Positions 44,140-53,514 are shown, numbered from the stretch's first letter. The stretch: DNA of 64,000 bases from Plantibacter sp. ME-Dv--P-122b (GCF_030209375.1 NZ_JARVSC010000003.1:930001-994000); one strand, 5' to 3'. Numbers and translations are program-made. Notes: a model not told the origin generated them from the letters alone.

Positions 44140-44946
44140 TCACTCCCAGACGGCGTTCTCGGGGTCCACGCCGTGGCTGCGCGCGTTGGCGTCGATGATG
44201 TTCGACAGCCACTCGGCGAGGCCGGGCTCGATCCGGTCGTAGGTGTCGGCCATGCCGGGCTCCGTGAGGGCGAGGCGACCGATGATCACGTGCATCGACG
44301 GCGTGCAGTGGAAGTACTCGCTGAGGGCGGCGCGATGCCGTTCGGCGAGGGTGTTCGCCGATGCGCTTCCGGCGAGGACACCGGCGCGCTTGGCCTCGGC
44401 GAGTTCGTCGACCAGGTCGCGCAGGGGCCCGACGAGCGCACGCCAGTCGTCCGATGTGCGCGTCGCGGACCGCTCGGCGTACTCGGCCCACTGTGCGGAG
44501 TCGCCCCAGCGGGCGCGAGCGGTCTCGGCCATCGTGGGGTTCCATTCGTCGCCGAACACCGCTTCGAGCTCGTCCTCGGGGACGAGCACGCCGAGCTCAT
44601 CGGCTTCGATCAGGCGGTCGACGGACCGGGCGACTGCTTCGAGTCGTTCGATGGTGTCGCCGAGTTCGCGCCGGCGCTGCGTGAGCTCAGCGCGTCGTTC
44701 GACGGCCGGTGCGCTGAGCAGGGCGGAGATGCGAGCGAGCGGGACCCCGAGGTCACGCAGGAGGACGACCCGGCGGAGGCGGGCGATGTCGACGGGCAGG
44801 TACGAGCGGTAGCCACTGTTCGTCCTCCCCGACGGTGTCGCGACCCCGAGCTCGTCCCAGTGGTGCAGCGTCCGCACGCTGACCCCGATCTCGGCCGCCG
44901 CCCGACCGACGGTCACGCCACCCTCGGTCCTCCCGTGCTCGTCCAT
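44140..44946 (-). CDS. MerR-family regulator with TipAS domain
   Basis: Start ATG 44946 (MDEHGRTEGGVTVGRAAAEIGVS). The 268-residue protein has a MerR winged helix (SVRTLHHWDELGVATPSGRTNSGYRSYLPVDIARLRRVVLLRDLGVPL), a coiled-coil dimer helix, and a C-terminal TipAS antibiotic-sensing domain (WGDSAQWAEYAERSATRTSDDW, HRAALSEYFHCTPSMHVIIGRL). TipAL-like proteins bind thiopeptides or other drugs. The resistance target is not adjacent. Confidence 0.92.
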   Translation of the reverse strand: MDEHGRTEGGVTVGRAAAEIGVSVRTLHHWDELGVATPSGRTNSGYRSYLPVDIARLRRVVLLRDLGVPLARISALLSAPAVERRAELTQRRRELGDTIERLEAVARSVDRLIEADELGVLVPEDELEAVFGDEWNPTMAETARARWGDSAQWAEYAERSATRTSDDWRALVGPLRDLVDELAEAKRAGVLAGSASANTLAERHRAALSEYFHCTPSMHVIIGRLALTEPGMADTYDRIEPGLAEWLSNIIDANARSHGVDPENAVWE

Positions 44947-44990
44947 CCACCCAGCATCGCACCCGGCCAGCCCTCGGTCCGCTGCCTGCT

Positions 44991-45117
44991 GCCAGCGCGG
45001 TGCGCTGACGCGAATGCGTCCGACCCGGCGTGGGCGCACCCCACACACGCGAGCGCGCCCCTCCGGAGACCCGCGCCCACGCGCCAGACCCGCGCTCAGC
45101 CCCAGCGCACCGCGGTG
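44991..45117. repeat. Large intergenic palindromic element, copy 6
   Basis: Left end GCCAGCGCGGTGCGCTGACG, right end a slightly diverged CAGCGCACCGCGGTGAC, with CCCCTCCGGAGACCCGCGC in the middle. First of two adjacent copies upstream of the MerR gene; the gap 44947-45370 contains only these repeats and the terminator at 45322. Confidence 0.83.
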
Positions 45118-45134
45118 ACACCGGTACCGAACTC

Positions 45135-45282
45135 GCCAGCGCGGTGCGCTGGCGCGAGCGCGCCCTACTCGACGCGAGCGTGCGCCTCCCGGCCCGGGCG
45201 CACCCCACCCGCGCGAGCGCACCCCTCCGGAGACCCGCGCCCACGCGCCAGACCCGCGCTCACGTCAGCGCACCGCGCTGGC
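45135..45282. repeat. Large intergenic palindromic element, copy 7
   Basis: Left end GCCAGCGCGGTGCGCTGGC, right end GTCAGCGCACCGCGCTGGC, with CCCCTCCGGAGACCCGCGC in the middle. It shares GCGTGGGCGCACCCC-like internal blocks with copies 4 and 6, so these three form a subfamily. Confidence 0.83.
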
Positions 45283-45321
45283 ACCACCACCACACACCGG
45301 GCGAGCCCGACCGGTGACGCG

Positions 45322-45356
45322 GACGGCCCCGGGAGCAGTGTGCTCCCGGGGCCGTC
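45322..45356 (-). terminator. Hairpin terminator of the LTD-repeat wall protein gene
   Basis: A perfect 16-bp stem (45322-45337 with 45341-45356) with a 3-nt tip, 14 nt past the stop at 45371 on the minus strand. Confidence 0.75.
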
Positions 45357-45370
45357 GGATGTTCAGTCGG

Positions 45371-48300
45371 TCAGACCGCCCGGCGACGCGCACGCATCGC
45401 GACGAGGACTCCACCGAGGAGGACCAGCAGGACTCCCGCACCGATCGTGCCGAACGGCAGCTCGGCGCCCGTCGTCGCGAGCGCCCCACCCGACGCCGAA
45501 CCGTCGACGCTCGTGCCGTCGGCCGCGACGATCCGCACCTCGGTCCAGCCGATGAGCGAGCCGTCCGCCGCGTAGACCGCGACGCGGTGGTCGCCTAGCG
45601 TCGCGTCGGCCGGGATCGTCGCCAGCAGGTCACCGGCGGCGTTCGTCGTGCCGGTGGCGATCCGCGCCGGCGTCGAGTACAGCCACACCTCGACGTCCGT
45701 CGCAGCGAAGCGGTCCTCGAGGCCGACCGTCACGGTCTCGCCCCGCTTCACCGTGTCGGCGAGCGTGATCGCACCACGGTTGGCCTCGGTCAGGCTCGTC
45801 CCGGGTAGCGGCGTGACCCCACCGGTCGGCGGCGTCACAGGCGGCGTGGTCGTGCCGGGCAGCGACCCGAGACGCAGGGCCTCGGAAGCGTAGCCGTCGG
45901 CGAACCAGTACACGGGACGCTTGCCGTCGACCGACAGCGAGGCCGGCGCGGTCGCGAAGCCCTCGTTGTTGAGGTTGGGCAGGCCCGCCGGACGCTCGAC
46001 CTGGGCGATCCCCGGCTGCTCGGTCCCGTTCAACGTGATCTGCGCGCCGGTGCCCGCGCAGCCGTCATCGCACACGGCCCACAGCACGCCGAGTGTCGTG
46101 TCGTAGTCGAGCGCCATGACCGCCGGGAGGCCCGGGTCGATGGTCGAGATCAGCGTGGCCGAGCCGTCGGCGTTCAGCGCGAACGCGTACACGTCGCCGG
46201 TGTCCTCGACGCCGACGAAGAACAGTCCGTCGCCGTGGCCCGCGTAGTTCGCCGGGTCGTACGTCGCCTTCGTGTTGTCGTCGAAGAGCTTGCCGGCGAG
46301 GTCGCCGTCGGCCACCCACTCGACGGCCTCGACACCCAGGTTCGCGCCGACCGTCGGCAACAGGGCCGTGAGGTCCCACTCCTGCGACGCGACGACGTCG
46401 GGGCCGGGCGCGTTCGGGTCGACCTTGAGCACGGCGTTGAGCGTCGTGCCCTTCACACTGTTGTCGCGCTCGACACCGACATAGACGGAACCTGCGCCGT
46501 CGACGGTGATGCCCTCGGTGTCGGGGCCGGCTGCGGACGGGTTCGACGCGTCCTTCTGGAAGCGGGCGCGCTTGCCCTTCTCCCAACCGTCGGCGAAGGA
46601 GACCGAACCGTCTGCGGCGATCGCGAGCTTCCAGAAGGAGCCGGTGCCGTTGTCGACGGCCCAGAGGAACGCGCCGTCGGCGGTGACCTGGGTGTCGAGG
46701 CCTGAGCTGTCCTCGAGGAACATCGGCTTGGTGTCGAGCACCGTGACGTCTGGCGAACCGGGCCACGGGCCGACCGGGATCTCACCGGCGCACACGTTGG
46801 CCGCACCCTTGGTGCTCTCAGCGGTCGCTGCGAAGGCGCCGGTCGCGTCTGGGCAGCGTCCCCAGGTCGTGGCCGGGTGGCCCTCGCCCCAGGTGGTCGA
46901 GTCGAGCAGTGCGTCGCCCTCGAAGAGACGGACCGTGTCACCGCCGCCGAGCCCGAAGCCGAGGGCTGCGCGCTCGATGACGAGGTAGCCGCCGGCCGCG
47001 ATGCTCGTGCCGGTGGGGATGGCGTAGGTGTGGGTGTCGTCGTCGTCCTTCACGACGATGCCGGAGACGTCGAGCGCGGCGGTCGTCGGGTTGACGAGCT
47101 CGATCCAGTCGTCGGGCGATCCGCCGTCGGACTCGACCTCGTTGATGCGCACCGGGTTGCCGCAGGCGTTACGCAGGCCCTTGGTGGAGACGGCGGTGTC
47201 GACGAACTCGCCCGTGCCGTCGGGGCAGCGCGCGAAGACGCCGTCCGCGTGGGCCGCGTAGGTGTACTCGGCGACCGTCGCGCCGGCGGCGTTCCGCACG
47301 GTGGTGGTGTCGCCGTTGCCGAGCCCGAACGCGAAGTTCACGTTCTGATCGAAGACGAAGTAGGCGCCCGGCTCGAGGATCGTGCCAGCGGGCAGCGGGG
47401 TCGTGTCGGCGGCGTGGCCCACCGGGTCGTTGTCCATGAGCGTCCAGCCGGAGATATCCAGCGCGGTCGCCTCGAGGTTGACGATCTCGACCCAGTCGGT
47501 CGTGTCCTTGTCGGATTCGACCTCGTTGATCGCGACGTTCGGGAGGACGCAGTCGTTCGCGGCACCCTTGGTGATGCGTGCGAGCGTGAAGTCGCCTTCA
47601 CCGTCGGGGCAGCGGGCGAGCGTCGCGGCGATGAAGTCACCGTCGATGGCCGCGTGGCCGCTCCACGTTCCCGAGCGGTCGATGAGCGCGCCGGTCGCGT
47701 CGAACAGGCGGATCTCGTCGGCGCTGCCGATGCCGATCGGGTCGCGGAACGCGCCCTGCGTCTCGGTGCCGCCGACCAGGCCGATCGTCGCTTCGTCGAC
47801 CACGAGGAACTCGCCGGGGGCGATGGACGTGCCGGGCAGGAACTGCCAGCGGTGGTCGTCGGAGTTGTCGCGGATCTCGTAGCGCGAGATGTCGAGCGCC
47901 GTCGTGCCGGGGTTGAAGAACTCGACCCAGTCGGATGGCTGCGAGTCGATCTCGTTGATGCGGATCTCACCGTCGGTCTCGGGAACCTCGGGTGCGGTGA
48001 AGACGTTCGCGGCGCCCTTCGTCGACTCGGTGGTCTCGGCCCAGCCGGCGCGGTCGGCGGTGACGCCGTAGGTGACCGGCGCGTGTGCGGTCCACGAGTA
48101 CTCGTCGGCGATCGCCGCGGTCGCGTCGAACAGGCGGACCGAGTCGTCCTTGCCGAGACCGAAGCCGAACTGGGTGTCGTCGATGACGAGGAACGCGCCG
48201 GGCTCGACGACGGTGCCGGCCGGGAAGGCGTAGGGCTTGTCGTCCTTGTTGTCCTTCACGACCCAGCCGTCGAGGGTGACGGCGGTCGTTGCGGTGTTGG

Positions 48301-48463
48301 TGAACTCGATCCAGTCGCCGGGGACGCCGTCGGTGGACTCGACCTCGTTGATCTGGAGCCCCGGCGCTGGGGCGGCGATGGCGGCGGCGGGCGTCGCGAT
48401 GAGTGCGGTTGCAGCGATGGCGCACGCGGCGGTCATCGTCAACACGCGGTTGAGGCGGGGCAT
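45371..48463 (-). CDS. Surface protein with four lamin-tail domains and LAXTG sorting signal
   Basis: ATG 48463 (MPRLNRVLTMTAACAIAATAL) starts a signal peptide; the frame upstream is not coding. The 1030-residue protein has four LTD (lamin tail) repeats, each opening with INEVES or INEIDS and a DW(I/V)E pair. A region of about 300 residues with propeller-like strands follows (VTVLDTKPMFLEDSSGLDTQVTAD, LGVEAVEWVADG, VMALDYDTTLGVLWAVCDDG). The C-terminus has LATTG, a hydrophobic helix and RARRRAV. LAXTG is the signal of class E sortases, so the protein should be covalently wall-anchored. The middle region resembles esterase-like phytase/PQQ propellers. No sortase gene is in the window. Confidence 0.9.
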   Translation of the reverse strand: MPRLNRVLTMTAACAIAATALIATPAAAIAAPAPGLQINEVESTDGVPGDWIEFTNTATTAVTLDGWVVKDNKDDKPYAFPAGTVVEPGAFLVIDDTQFGFGLGKDDSVRLFDATAAIADEYSWTAHAPVTYGVTADRAGWAETTESTKGAANVFTAPEVPETDGEIRINEIDSQPSDWVEFFNPGTTALDISRYEIRDNSDDHRWQFLPGTSIAPGEFLVVDEATIGLVGGTETQGAFRDPIGIGSADEIRLFDATGALIDRSGTWSGHAAIDGDFIAATLARCPDGEGDFTLARITKGAANDCVLPNVAINEVESDKDTTDWVEIVNLEATALDISGWTLMDNDPVGHAADTTPLPAGTILEPGAYFVFDQNVNFAFGLGNGDTTTVRNAAGATVAEYTYAAHADGVFARCPDGTGEFVDTAVSTKGLRNACGNPVRINEVESDGGSPDDWIELVNPTTAALDVSGIVVKDDDDTHTYAIPTGTSIAAGGYLVIERAALGFGLGGGDTVRLFEGDALLDSTTWGEGHPATTWGRCPDATGAFAATAESTKGAANVCAGEIPVGPWPGSPDVTVLDTKPMFLEDSSGLDTQVTADGAFLWAVDNGTGSFWKLAIAADGSVSFADGWEKGKRARFQKDASNPSAAGPDTEGITVDGAGSVYVGVERDNSVKGTTLNAVLKVDPNAPGPDVVASQEWDLTALLPTVGANLGVEAVEWVADGDLAGKLFDDNTKATYDPANYAGHGDGLFFVGVEDTGDVYAFALNADGSATLISTIDPGLPAVMALDYDTTLGVLWAVCDDGCAGTGAQITLNGTEQPGIAQVERPAGLPNLNNEGFATAPASLSVDGKRPVYWFADGYASEALRLGSLPGTTTPPVTPPTGGVTPLPGTSLTEANRGAITLADTVKRGETVTVGLEDRFAATDVEVWLYSTPARIATGTTNAAGDLLATIPADATLGDHRVAVYAADGSLIGWTEVRIVAADGTSVDGSASGGALATTGAELPFGTIGAGVLLVLLGGVLVAMRARRRAV

Positions 48464-48629
48464 GGGTCTCCAGGGCACGAAGGGACGGGGATCGTGTCCC
48501 ATCCCATCGGCATGGGGTGGCCGGGTGGAGGAGCGGCGGTGACCGGGAGGTGAACGGCGGGTGGCTTCCCAGGCGGGACGTGCCACGATCCAGCAGATCC
48601 GACGCAGCGATCAGGACTACGCTCACCCC

Positions 48630-49466
48630 ATGACCGACGACGCGACCACCGACACCGCTCCGCGCGCAGACCTCACCGGCTGGGTGCGGACCCCGTTCAC
48701 CGGCGGCGGCGTCACGCACGACCGCTTCGAGAAGGGGTCGGGGCCGGGCGTCGTGCTCATCCCCGAGCTGCCCGGACTCACGCCCGAGGTCCTCGGGTTG
48801 GCGGAGCACCTCGTCGCCGAGGGGTTCACCGTCGCGATCCCCTCACCGTTCGGGACGCCTGGCCACGAGGCGACCGTCGGCTACACGCTCGCGAGCGTCA
48901 CGAAGGTCTGCGTCTCCGCGGAGTTCAAGGCGTTCGCGACCGGTGCCCACCGACCCGTCGCCGACCACGTCCGGGCACTGGCCGCCGACCTCGCGGCCCG
49001 CACGCCGGGCCCGGGCGTCGGCGTCATCGGCATGTGTTTCACCGGCGGTTTCGCGCTCGCTGCCGCCGTCGACGAGCACGTCCTCGCCTCCGTCATGAGC
49101 CAGCCGTCGACGCCGTTCCCCGTCAGCCGGGCCCGCCGCATCGACCCAGGGATGTCCGCCGCCGAGTTCAACGCAGTCGCAGCCCGTGCGGCTCAGGGCT
49201 CAGTCTGCGCGCTCGGCCTCCGCTTTAGCGAGGATCGGGCCGTCCCGCGGGAGCGCTTCGCTACCATCGCGGCCAAGCTCGGCGACGCGTTCGAGGTCAT
49301 CGAACTCGACTCCTCCCCCGGCAACGCCGCCGGTTTCTCGAAGACCGCCCACTCGGTCCTCACCGGCGAGGTCCGCGAACGCGACGGCCACCCGGCGTTC
49401 GAGGCACGCAAGCGCGTGGTCGCCTTCCTCCGCGAACGCCTCGCGACACCGACCACGTCGGCCTGA
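48630..49466 (+). CDS. Dienelactone hydrolase family protein
   Basis: ATG 48630 (MTDDATTDTAPRADL) is chosen over the frame opening at 48561. The 278-residue alpha/beta hydrolase has the nucleophile elbow GMCFTGGFALAAA with cysteine at the nucleophile position, as in dienelactone hydrolases, and PGVVLIPELPGLTPEVLGLAEHLV near the N-terminus. The distal C-terminus carries the expected histidine (FSKTAHSVLTGE). Substrate unknown. Confidence 0.88.
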   Translation: MTDDATTDTAPRADLTGWVRTPFTGGGVTHDRFEKGSGPGVVLIPELPGLTPEVLGLAEHLVAEGFTVAIPSPFGTPGHEATVGYTLASVTKVCVSAEFKAFATGAHRPVADHVRALAADLAARTPGPGVGVIGMCFTGGFALAAAVDEHVLASVMSQPSTPFPVSRARRIDPGMSAAEFNAVAARAAQGSVCALGLRFSEDRAVPRERFATIAAKLGDAFEVIELDSSPGNAAGFSKTAHSVLTGEVRERDGHPAFEARKRVVAFLRERLATPTTSA

Positions 49467-49504
49467 TCTTCCCAGCCGGCCGACACGCTGCGATCATCGA
49501 CTCC

Positions 49505-49882
49505 ATGACCTCGACACGCCACGACCGCGCGACACCGAACCTGCCGTCCCGCAGCTTCAACGCGACGGAGACGTTCTATTCGGCGTTCGGCTTCGAGCGC
49601 GCGTTCCGAGACGACGGCTGGCTGATCCTCGTCCGCGGTGGTCTGCAGCTCGAGTTCTTCCCGGCACCCGACCTCGACCCGGCATCGAGCGGCTTCATGT
49701 GCTGCCTGCGTGTGGCCGACGTCGACGAGCTCTACGACGCCATCCGACGTTCAGGAGTCGCCGAGGCGACCGTCGGCGCGCCTCGCCTGCACCCGGTCCG
49801 GATGCAGGAGTGGGGACGCCGAGCGGGATTCCTCATCGACCCGGACGGCACGCAGCTCACCCTCATCGAGCAACGCGACTGA
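49505..49882 (+). CDS. VOC-family protein (bleomycin-resistance/glyoxalase fold)
   Basis: A 125-residue VOC protein: NLPSRSFNATETFYSAFGFERAFRDDGWLILVRGGLQLEFF, then ASSGFMCCLRVADVDELYDAIRRSGV and GRRAGFLIDPDGTQLTLIEQRD. This is the layout of bleomycin-binding proteins (Ble-MBL type), which sequester the drug. A plain dioxygenase or glyoxalase role is possible. Follows the hydrolase gene by 38 bp. Confidence 0.85.
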   Translation: MTSTRHDRATPNLPSRSFNATETFYSAFGFERAFRDDGWLILVRGGLQLEFFPAPDLDPASSGFMCCLRVADVDELYDAIRRSGVAEATVGAPRLHPVRMQEWGRRAGFLIDPDGTQLTLIEQRD

Positions 49883-49925
49883 TCCGCGACGGCGCGACGT
49901 TCCGCGGGTCGCTGCTCGGGAGCGC

Positions 49926-51248
49926 CTAGAAAAAGGTGATCCCGTGCGGCGCGCGCGGCGTCTGGAGCATCGATCGCAGCAGGAGCGGCGCTGCAGGGTC
50001 GGCCGCCTGCAGCACACCGGCAGCAGCGAGCGACACCGGGGAGACCGCGCCGAGCAGGAGCGAACCGAGGTCGGCCACGTCGAGCGCGAGGTCGGCGCCG
50101 GCCGCGTCGGTCTCGTCGCTCAGCTTCGTGGCGGTTCCACGACCACCGGCCACCTCGAGGCGGAAGGTGCCCGCCGCGTAGCCGAGCGCGTCGGTCACCG
50201 CGATCGTCAACGAGCCGTCGACTGCGAACGGACGCGACGCGAGGACGGCCGGGAGGTCGAGGACGCGCAGCCACACGTGGTCCTCTTCGTGCTCGATGTC
50301 GTATGCGCGGTTGTCACCGAGGGCCGAGACGATCGGGTCGTCGAGCCTGGCGCGGTTGTACTTCACGACGTCGTTGAGGTCGATGGAGAGCAGGAACTCC
50401 CACAGCGACAGGTAGGCCGCGTCGGTCGCGTAGACGAGGTCGATGATCTCGATGCCGGTCTGTCCGCCGGGCTGCTCGACCATGCGCCAGGTGACGTAGC
50501 CGTCGACCTCTTCGCCGTCGGCGGGACGGTGCACGGCGGCGCGGGTGTCCTTCGCCGGTTCACCGTCGCGACCCAGCGTGCCGAGGACCAGCGGCCAGGA
50601 CCCCGTGTTGCGGACCATGGACCCGATCGAGCGCTCGTCGAAGCGGTCGAACACCTGACGTGCGACGCCGTCGACCAGGTACTCGGGCGTGACGACGGAT
50701 ACGATGCCGCTCGTCGGCGCGAGGAACGGCAGGGCCTTCGCGCGCTTCACGACGACGTTGCGCTCACGGATCGCGGAGCCGAACCCGAAGCGACGGTAGA
50801 TGGTGCCCTCGCTGGCGGTGAGGGCCGCGATCGCATAGCCGTCGGCGACGCCACGCTCGAGTGCCTGCGTCATCATGCGGCGCAGGATCCCTCGGCGGCG
50901 TTCGGTCGGGCGGACCGTGACGTCGGAGATCGCCTGCGTGTTGATGCTCGTGCCGTCGCCCCAGCTGAGCGCCTTCGGGAACCAGGAGAAGGTGCCGGCA
51001 GGCCAGGTCTCGTCGACCGAACCGGGCTGCGGCTTGCGGACGTAAGCGCCGAGCAGCACCGCTTCGTCGGCGATGAGCTCGTTCACCTTGCGCTTGCGCG
51101 CCTCCGGCTTCGGGGTGGACTCGTGGAAGCCGAACCCGATGGCGTCGAGGGCTGCAAGGCTCTCGGGCGTCGGTTCGCCGTCGGCCCCGTTCGCGAACGG
51201 GAACTCACGGAGCTCGTACCGGGTGTCGAAATCTTTGCTGTTGGCCAC
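49926..51248 (-). CDS. GNAT N-acetyltransferase, Eis family
   Basis: A 440-residue Eis-like protein: a GNAT domain with the acetyl-CoA loop VTVRPTERRRGILRRMMTQAL and YRRFGFGSA, a second GNAT-like domain (WRMVEQPGGQTGIEIIDLVYATDAAYLSLWEFLLSIDL), and a C-terminal sterol-carrier-like domain ending in a C-terminal phenylalanine (GITFF) as in Eis, where the terminal carboxylate is catalytic. Eis proteins acetylate aminoglycosides or polyamines; the natural substrate here is unknown. Confidence 0.9.
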   Translation of the reverse strand: MANSKDFDTRYELREFPFANGADGEPTPESLAALDAIGFGFHESTPKPEARKRKVNELIADEAVLLGAYVRKPQPGSVDETWPAGTFSWFPKALSWGDGTSINTQAISDVTVRPTERRRGILRRMMTQALERGVADGYAIAALTASEGTIYRRFGFGSAIRERNVVVKRAKALPFLAPTSGIVSVVTPEYLVDGVARQVFDRFDERSIGSMVRNTGSWPLVLGTLGRDGEPAKDTRAAVHRPADGEEVDGYVTWRMVEQPGGQTGIEIIDLVYATDAAYLSLWEFLLSIDLNDVVKYNRARLDDPIVSALGDNRAYDIEHEEDHVWLRVLDLPAVLASRPFAVDGSLTIAVTDALGYAAGTFRLEVAGGRGTATKLSDETDAAGADLALDVADLGSLLLGAVSPVSLAAAGVLQAADPAAPLLLRSMLQTPRAPHGITFF

Positions 51249-51307
51249 GAGTCCAGCCTAACGACCTGGCCTGACACGCCCCCGGGAAGCGCGATGGGAC
51301 CGCGACC

Positions 51308-52117
51308 TCACGGCAGGGTGATCGACACCTCGACCGTGTACTCGTCGGCGGTCTGGCCGAACACCCGCTGCCGCAGCTCGGTGGTCGGCATCGTGATGCC
51401 GCGCTCCGCGATCGCGTCGAACAGGGCGACCACTGCGGGGTGGGTCGATCCCTCGGGGAGCTCGACGCCGGGTTCGGATCGCCAGACCGCAGCGAGCTCG
51501 GTCCGCTCGGGCAGCGCTTCGACCGTGGTCTCGTCACCACCCCACGTCGGTTCGAGCTGCGACGAGGTCGGCCAGCAGCAGACGATCTCGACCGCCCCCT
51601 GCTCACTCGGTCGGAGCGTGGTCCAGAACGTGCCCGTCGGGCCGACGCCGGCCTCCTGCAGGGCGACGTAGAGCTGCGAGAACTGCTCGTTCGCGTCGTC
51701 GTCCGTCACGGCGTCCTCGTCGCCGCGGGGCACAGTGAGCACCCGGCCGACGTAGGGCTGGGGTGGGAGCGCTCGTTCGACGATCTCGACCGGTGCCGCG
51801 AGCGACACGACGACCGAGCGGGCCTGCACGAACGCGTGGTCCTCCTGCTCCCGCTGCTCCAGGACGAGGCGGTGGTGCACGTCGAGAGCGGTCGACGGGT
51901 CGGCGCCTGCGACGGAGACACCCACCGCGGCGAGGGGGACGCCGGCATCGCGGAGGGCCTTCACGATCACGCCTGAACGCACCTGCTCCTCGCCGTAGCG
52001 GCGGTAGCCGGAATCGGGATCGACGTCGGCCGGAACCAGGACGCCCTTCTCGTCGTAGTGGCGGAGCGCCTTCACGCTCAACCCGGTCATGCCTGCGAAC
52101 TCTCCGATGTGCAACAT
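51308..52117 (-). CDS. MerR-family regulator with GyrI-like effector domain
   Basis: Start ATG 52117 (MLHIGEFAGMTGLSVKALRHYDEKGVL). The 269-residue protein has a MerR winged helix, a coiled coil, and a C-terminal GyrI-like effector-binding domain (PYVGRVLTVPRGDE, FWTTLRPSEQGAVEIVCCWP) typical of BmrR/BltR multidrug sensors. No adjacent efflux gene in its direction. Confidence 0.9.
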   Translation of the reverse strand: MLHIGEFAGMTGLSVKALRHYDEKGVLVPADVDPDSGYRRYGEEQVRSGVIVKALRDAGVPLAAVGVSVAGADPSTALDVHHRLVLEQREQEDHAFVQARSVVVSLAAPVEIVERALPPQPYVGRVLTVPRGDEDAVTDDDANEQFSQLYVALQEAGVGPTGTFWTTLRPSEQGAVEIVCCWPTSSQLEPTWGGDETTVEALPERTELAAVWRSEPGVELPEGSTHPAVVALFDAIAERGITMPTTELRQRVFGQTADEYTVEVSITLP

Positions 52118-52194
52118 GCTTCAAGCATCACGCCTCCCCCTACGGGAGAGTCAAACCGCTGACATCGGCGTCCAAACTGCACCCCGAAGATCCT

Positions 52195-52226
52195 TTAGTG
52201 AAGGATAAGCGCCTAAACTTCACTAA
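52195..52226. promoter_or_regulatory. Inverted repeat upstream of the fic gene
   Basis: TTAGTGAAG (52195-52203) and CTTCACTAA (52218-52226) are perfect inverted 9-mers 14 nt apart in an AT-rich leader, 45 bp before the Fic start. The symmetry and position suggest an operator, perhaps for the Fic protein's own C-terminal winged helix. Confidence 0.6.
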
Positions 52227-52270
52227 CGGCTCTCGTAACTGCAACTTCGGCCGGGAAACAGGAGGGGACG

Positions 52271-53449
52271 ATGACGACCGCTGTCACGTATGAACAGCGG
52301 CCCTGGCGGTCGCGTATCGCTCCCGACGCGTTGCCGAAGCGCGAGCGGCTGCTCCTCGCACAGCCATACGACGCCGCGGTCCCGCCGCCGATCGCGGACC
52401 TCGACATCCGTTTGCCGGATGATCTCGTGGAGCTGCTGGGCGAAGCGCAGGAACGGATCATCCGTTTCGACAGCGAGGTCGGTCACGTCACCGCGCCCTT
52501 CTCGTCGATCCTGCTGTGGAGCGAATCGGCGTCGAGCTCGCAGATCGAGAACCTGACGAGCAGCGCGAAGGCGATCGCCGAGGCCGAGTTGGACGAGCGC
52601 GACACCGGGAACGCGCCACTCATCGTCGCCAATGTCCGAGCTCTCGAGGCAGCACTCGCAGCATCGGACGAGCTCTCCAACACGACGATCATCGCCATGC
52701 AGGAGCAGCTCCTCGGCACATCGGCACCGGAGATCACCGGCCGATATCGCGACGAGCAGGTCTGGATCGGGGGCGGCAATTTCGGTCCGCATGAAGCAGA
52801 CTTCGTTCCGCCGCACCATGACCGTGTCGCAGCGGCGATGGATGACTTCATCGCCTACTCCCTCCGACCGGCACCGCTCCCGCTCGCTGCGATCGCCGTC
52901 GCTCACGCGCAATTCGAGACCATCCACCCGTTCCCTGACGGCAACGGGCGCACCGGTCGAGCGCTGGTGCAGGCCGCCCTCCGGCGGGTCGGACTGACCA
53001 GCGGGGTCACTGTGCCCATCTCAGCCGGCATCCTGCAGCAGCGTGACGACTACTTCGCTGCACTCACCAGCTATCGGCAGGGCGACGTCGAGCCGATCGT
53101 CCGCGTCTTCGCCGACGGTGCGTTCCTCGCGATCGCCAACGGACGGACGTTGGTGGAGGAGATCGAGACCATCCGGGCCGCATGGCAGCAGGCCTTGCGC
53201 GACATCCGCGCCGATTCGGCCGCGCATCGCATCACGGCACTGGCACTGGAACATCCGGTGATGAACAGTCGGCTCGTGCGCGAACATCTCGACGCCTCAG
53301 ATCGCACGGCCTTCAACGCGCTCGACACCCTCGTCGACCGTGGCATCCTCACGGTCGGCTCGTCGCGACAGCGGAACCGTCTCTGGACTGCGCCTCCCGT
53401 TCTGGCAGCGCTCGACGGGTTCGCGACGCGCAGCATGCGGCGCGGTTGA
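52271..53449 (+). CDS. Fic-family protein (AMPylase-type) with C-terminal winged helix
   Basis: ATG 52271 follows AGGAGGGG. The 392-residue protein has the Fic/DOC N-terminal domain (residues about 40-110, SSSQIENLTSSAKAIAEAEL, whose S-x-x-x-E-x-[ND] region corresponds to the inhibitory glutamate helix). The Fic core carries the full catalytic motif HPFPDGNGRTGR (near residue 218), and a C-terminal winged-helix-like segment follows (HPVMNSRLVREHLDASDRTAFNALDTLVDRGIL). Such proteins transfer AMP to hydroxyls of target proteins. No antitoxin gene is adjacent; inhibition would be internal. Confidence 0.93.
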   Translation: MTTAVTYEQRPWRSRIAPDALPKRERLLLAQPYDAAVPPPIADLDIRLPDDLVELLGEAQERIIRFDSEVGHVTAPFSSILLWSESASSSQIENLTSSAKAIAEAELDERDTGNAPLIVANVRALEAALAASDELSNTTIIAMQEQLLGTSAPEITGRYRDEQVWIGGGNFGPHEADFVPPHHDRVAAAMDDFIAYSLRPAPLPLAAIAVAHAQFETIHPFPDGNGRTGRALVQAALRRVGLTSGVTVPISAGILQQRDDYFAALTSYRQGDVEPIVRVFADGAFLAIANGRTLVEEIETIRAAWQQALRDIRADSAAHRITALALEHPVMNSRLVREHLDASDRTAFNALDTLVDRGILTVGSSRQRNRLWTAPPVLAALDGFATRSMRRG

Positions 53450-53514
53450 CGCCCTGGACGGATGTCGATCTTAGGATCCGACGGGACTGGGCGGCAATGT
53501 GAATCCAGGCATCA

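Noticed and set aside
44991-45282. Open frames within the palindromic repeats
   Set aside because: The same Arg/Ala-rich translations recur at every copy in several frames; they come from the repeat sequence and have no ribosome-binding sites.
45371-45530. LPXTG-type sortase A signal at the end of the LTD protein
   Set aside because: The motif before the helix is LATTG, not LPXTG; it is assigned to the class E type instead.
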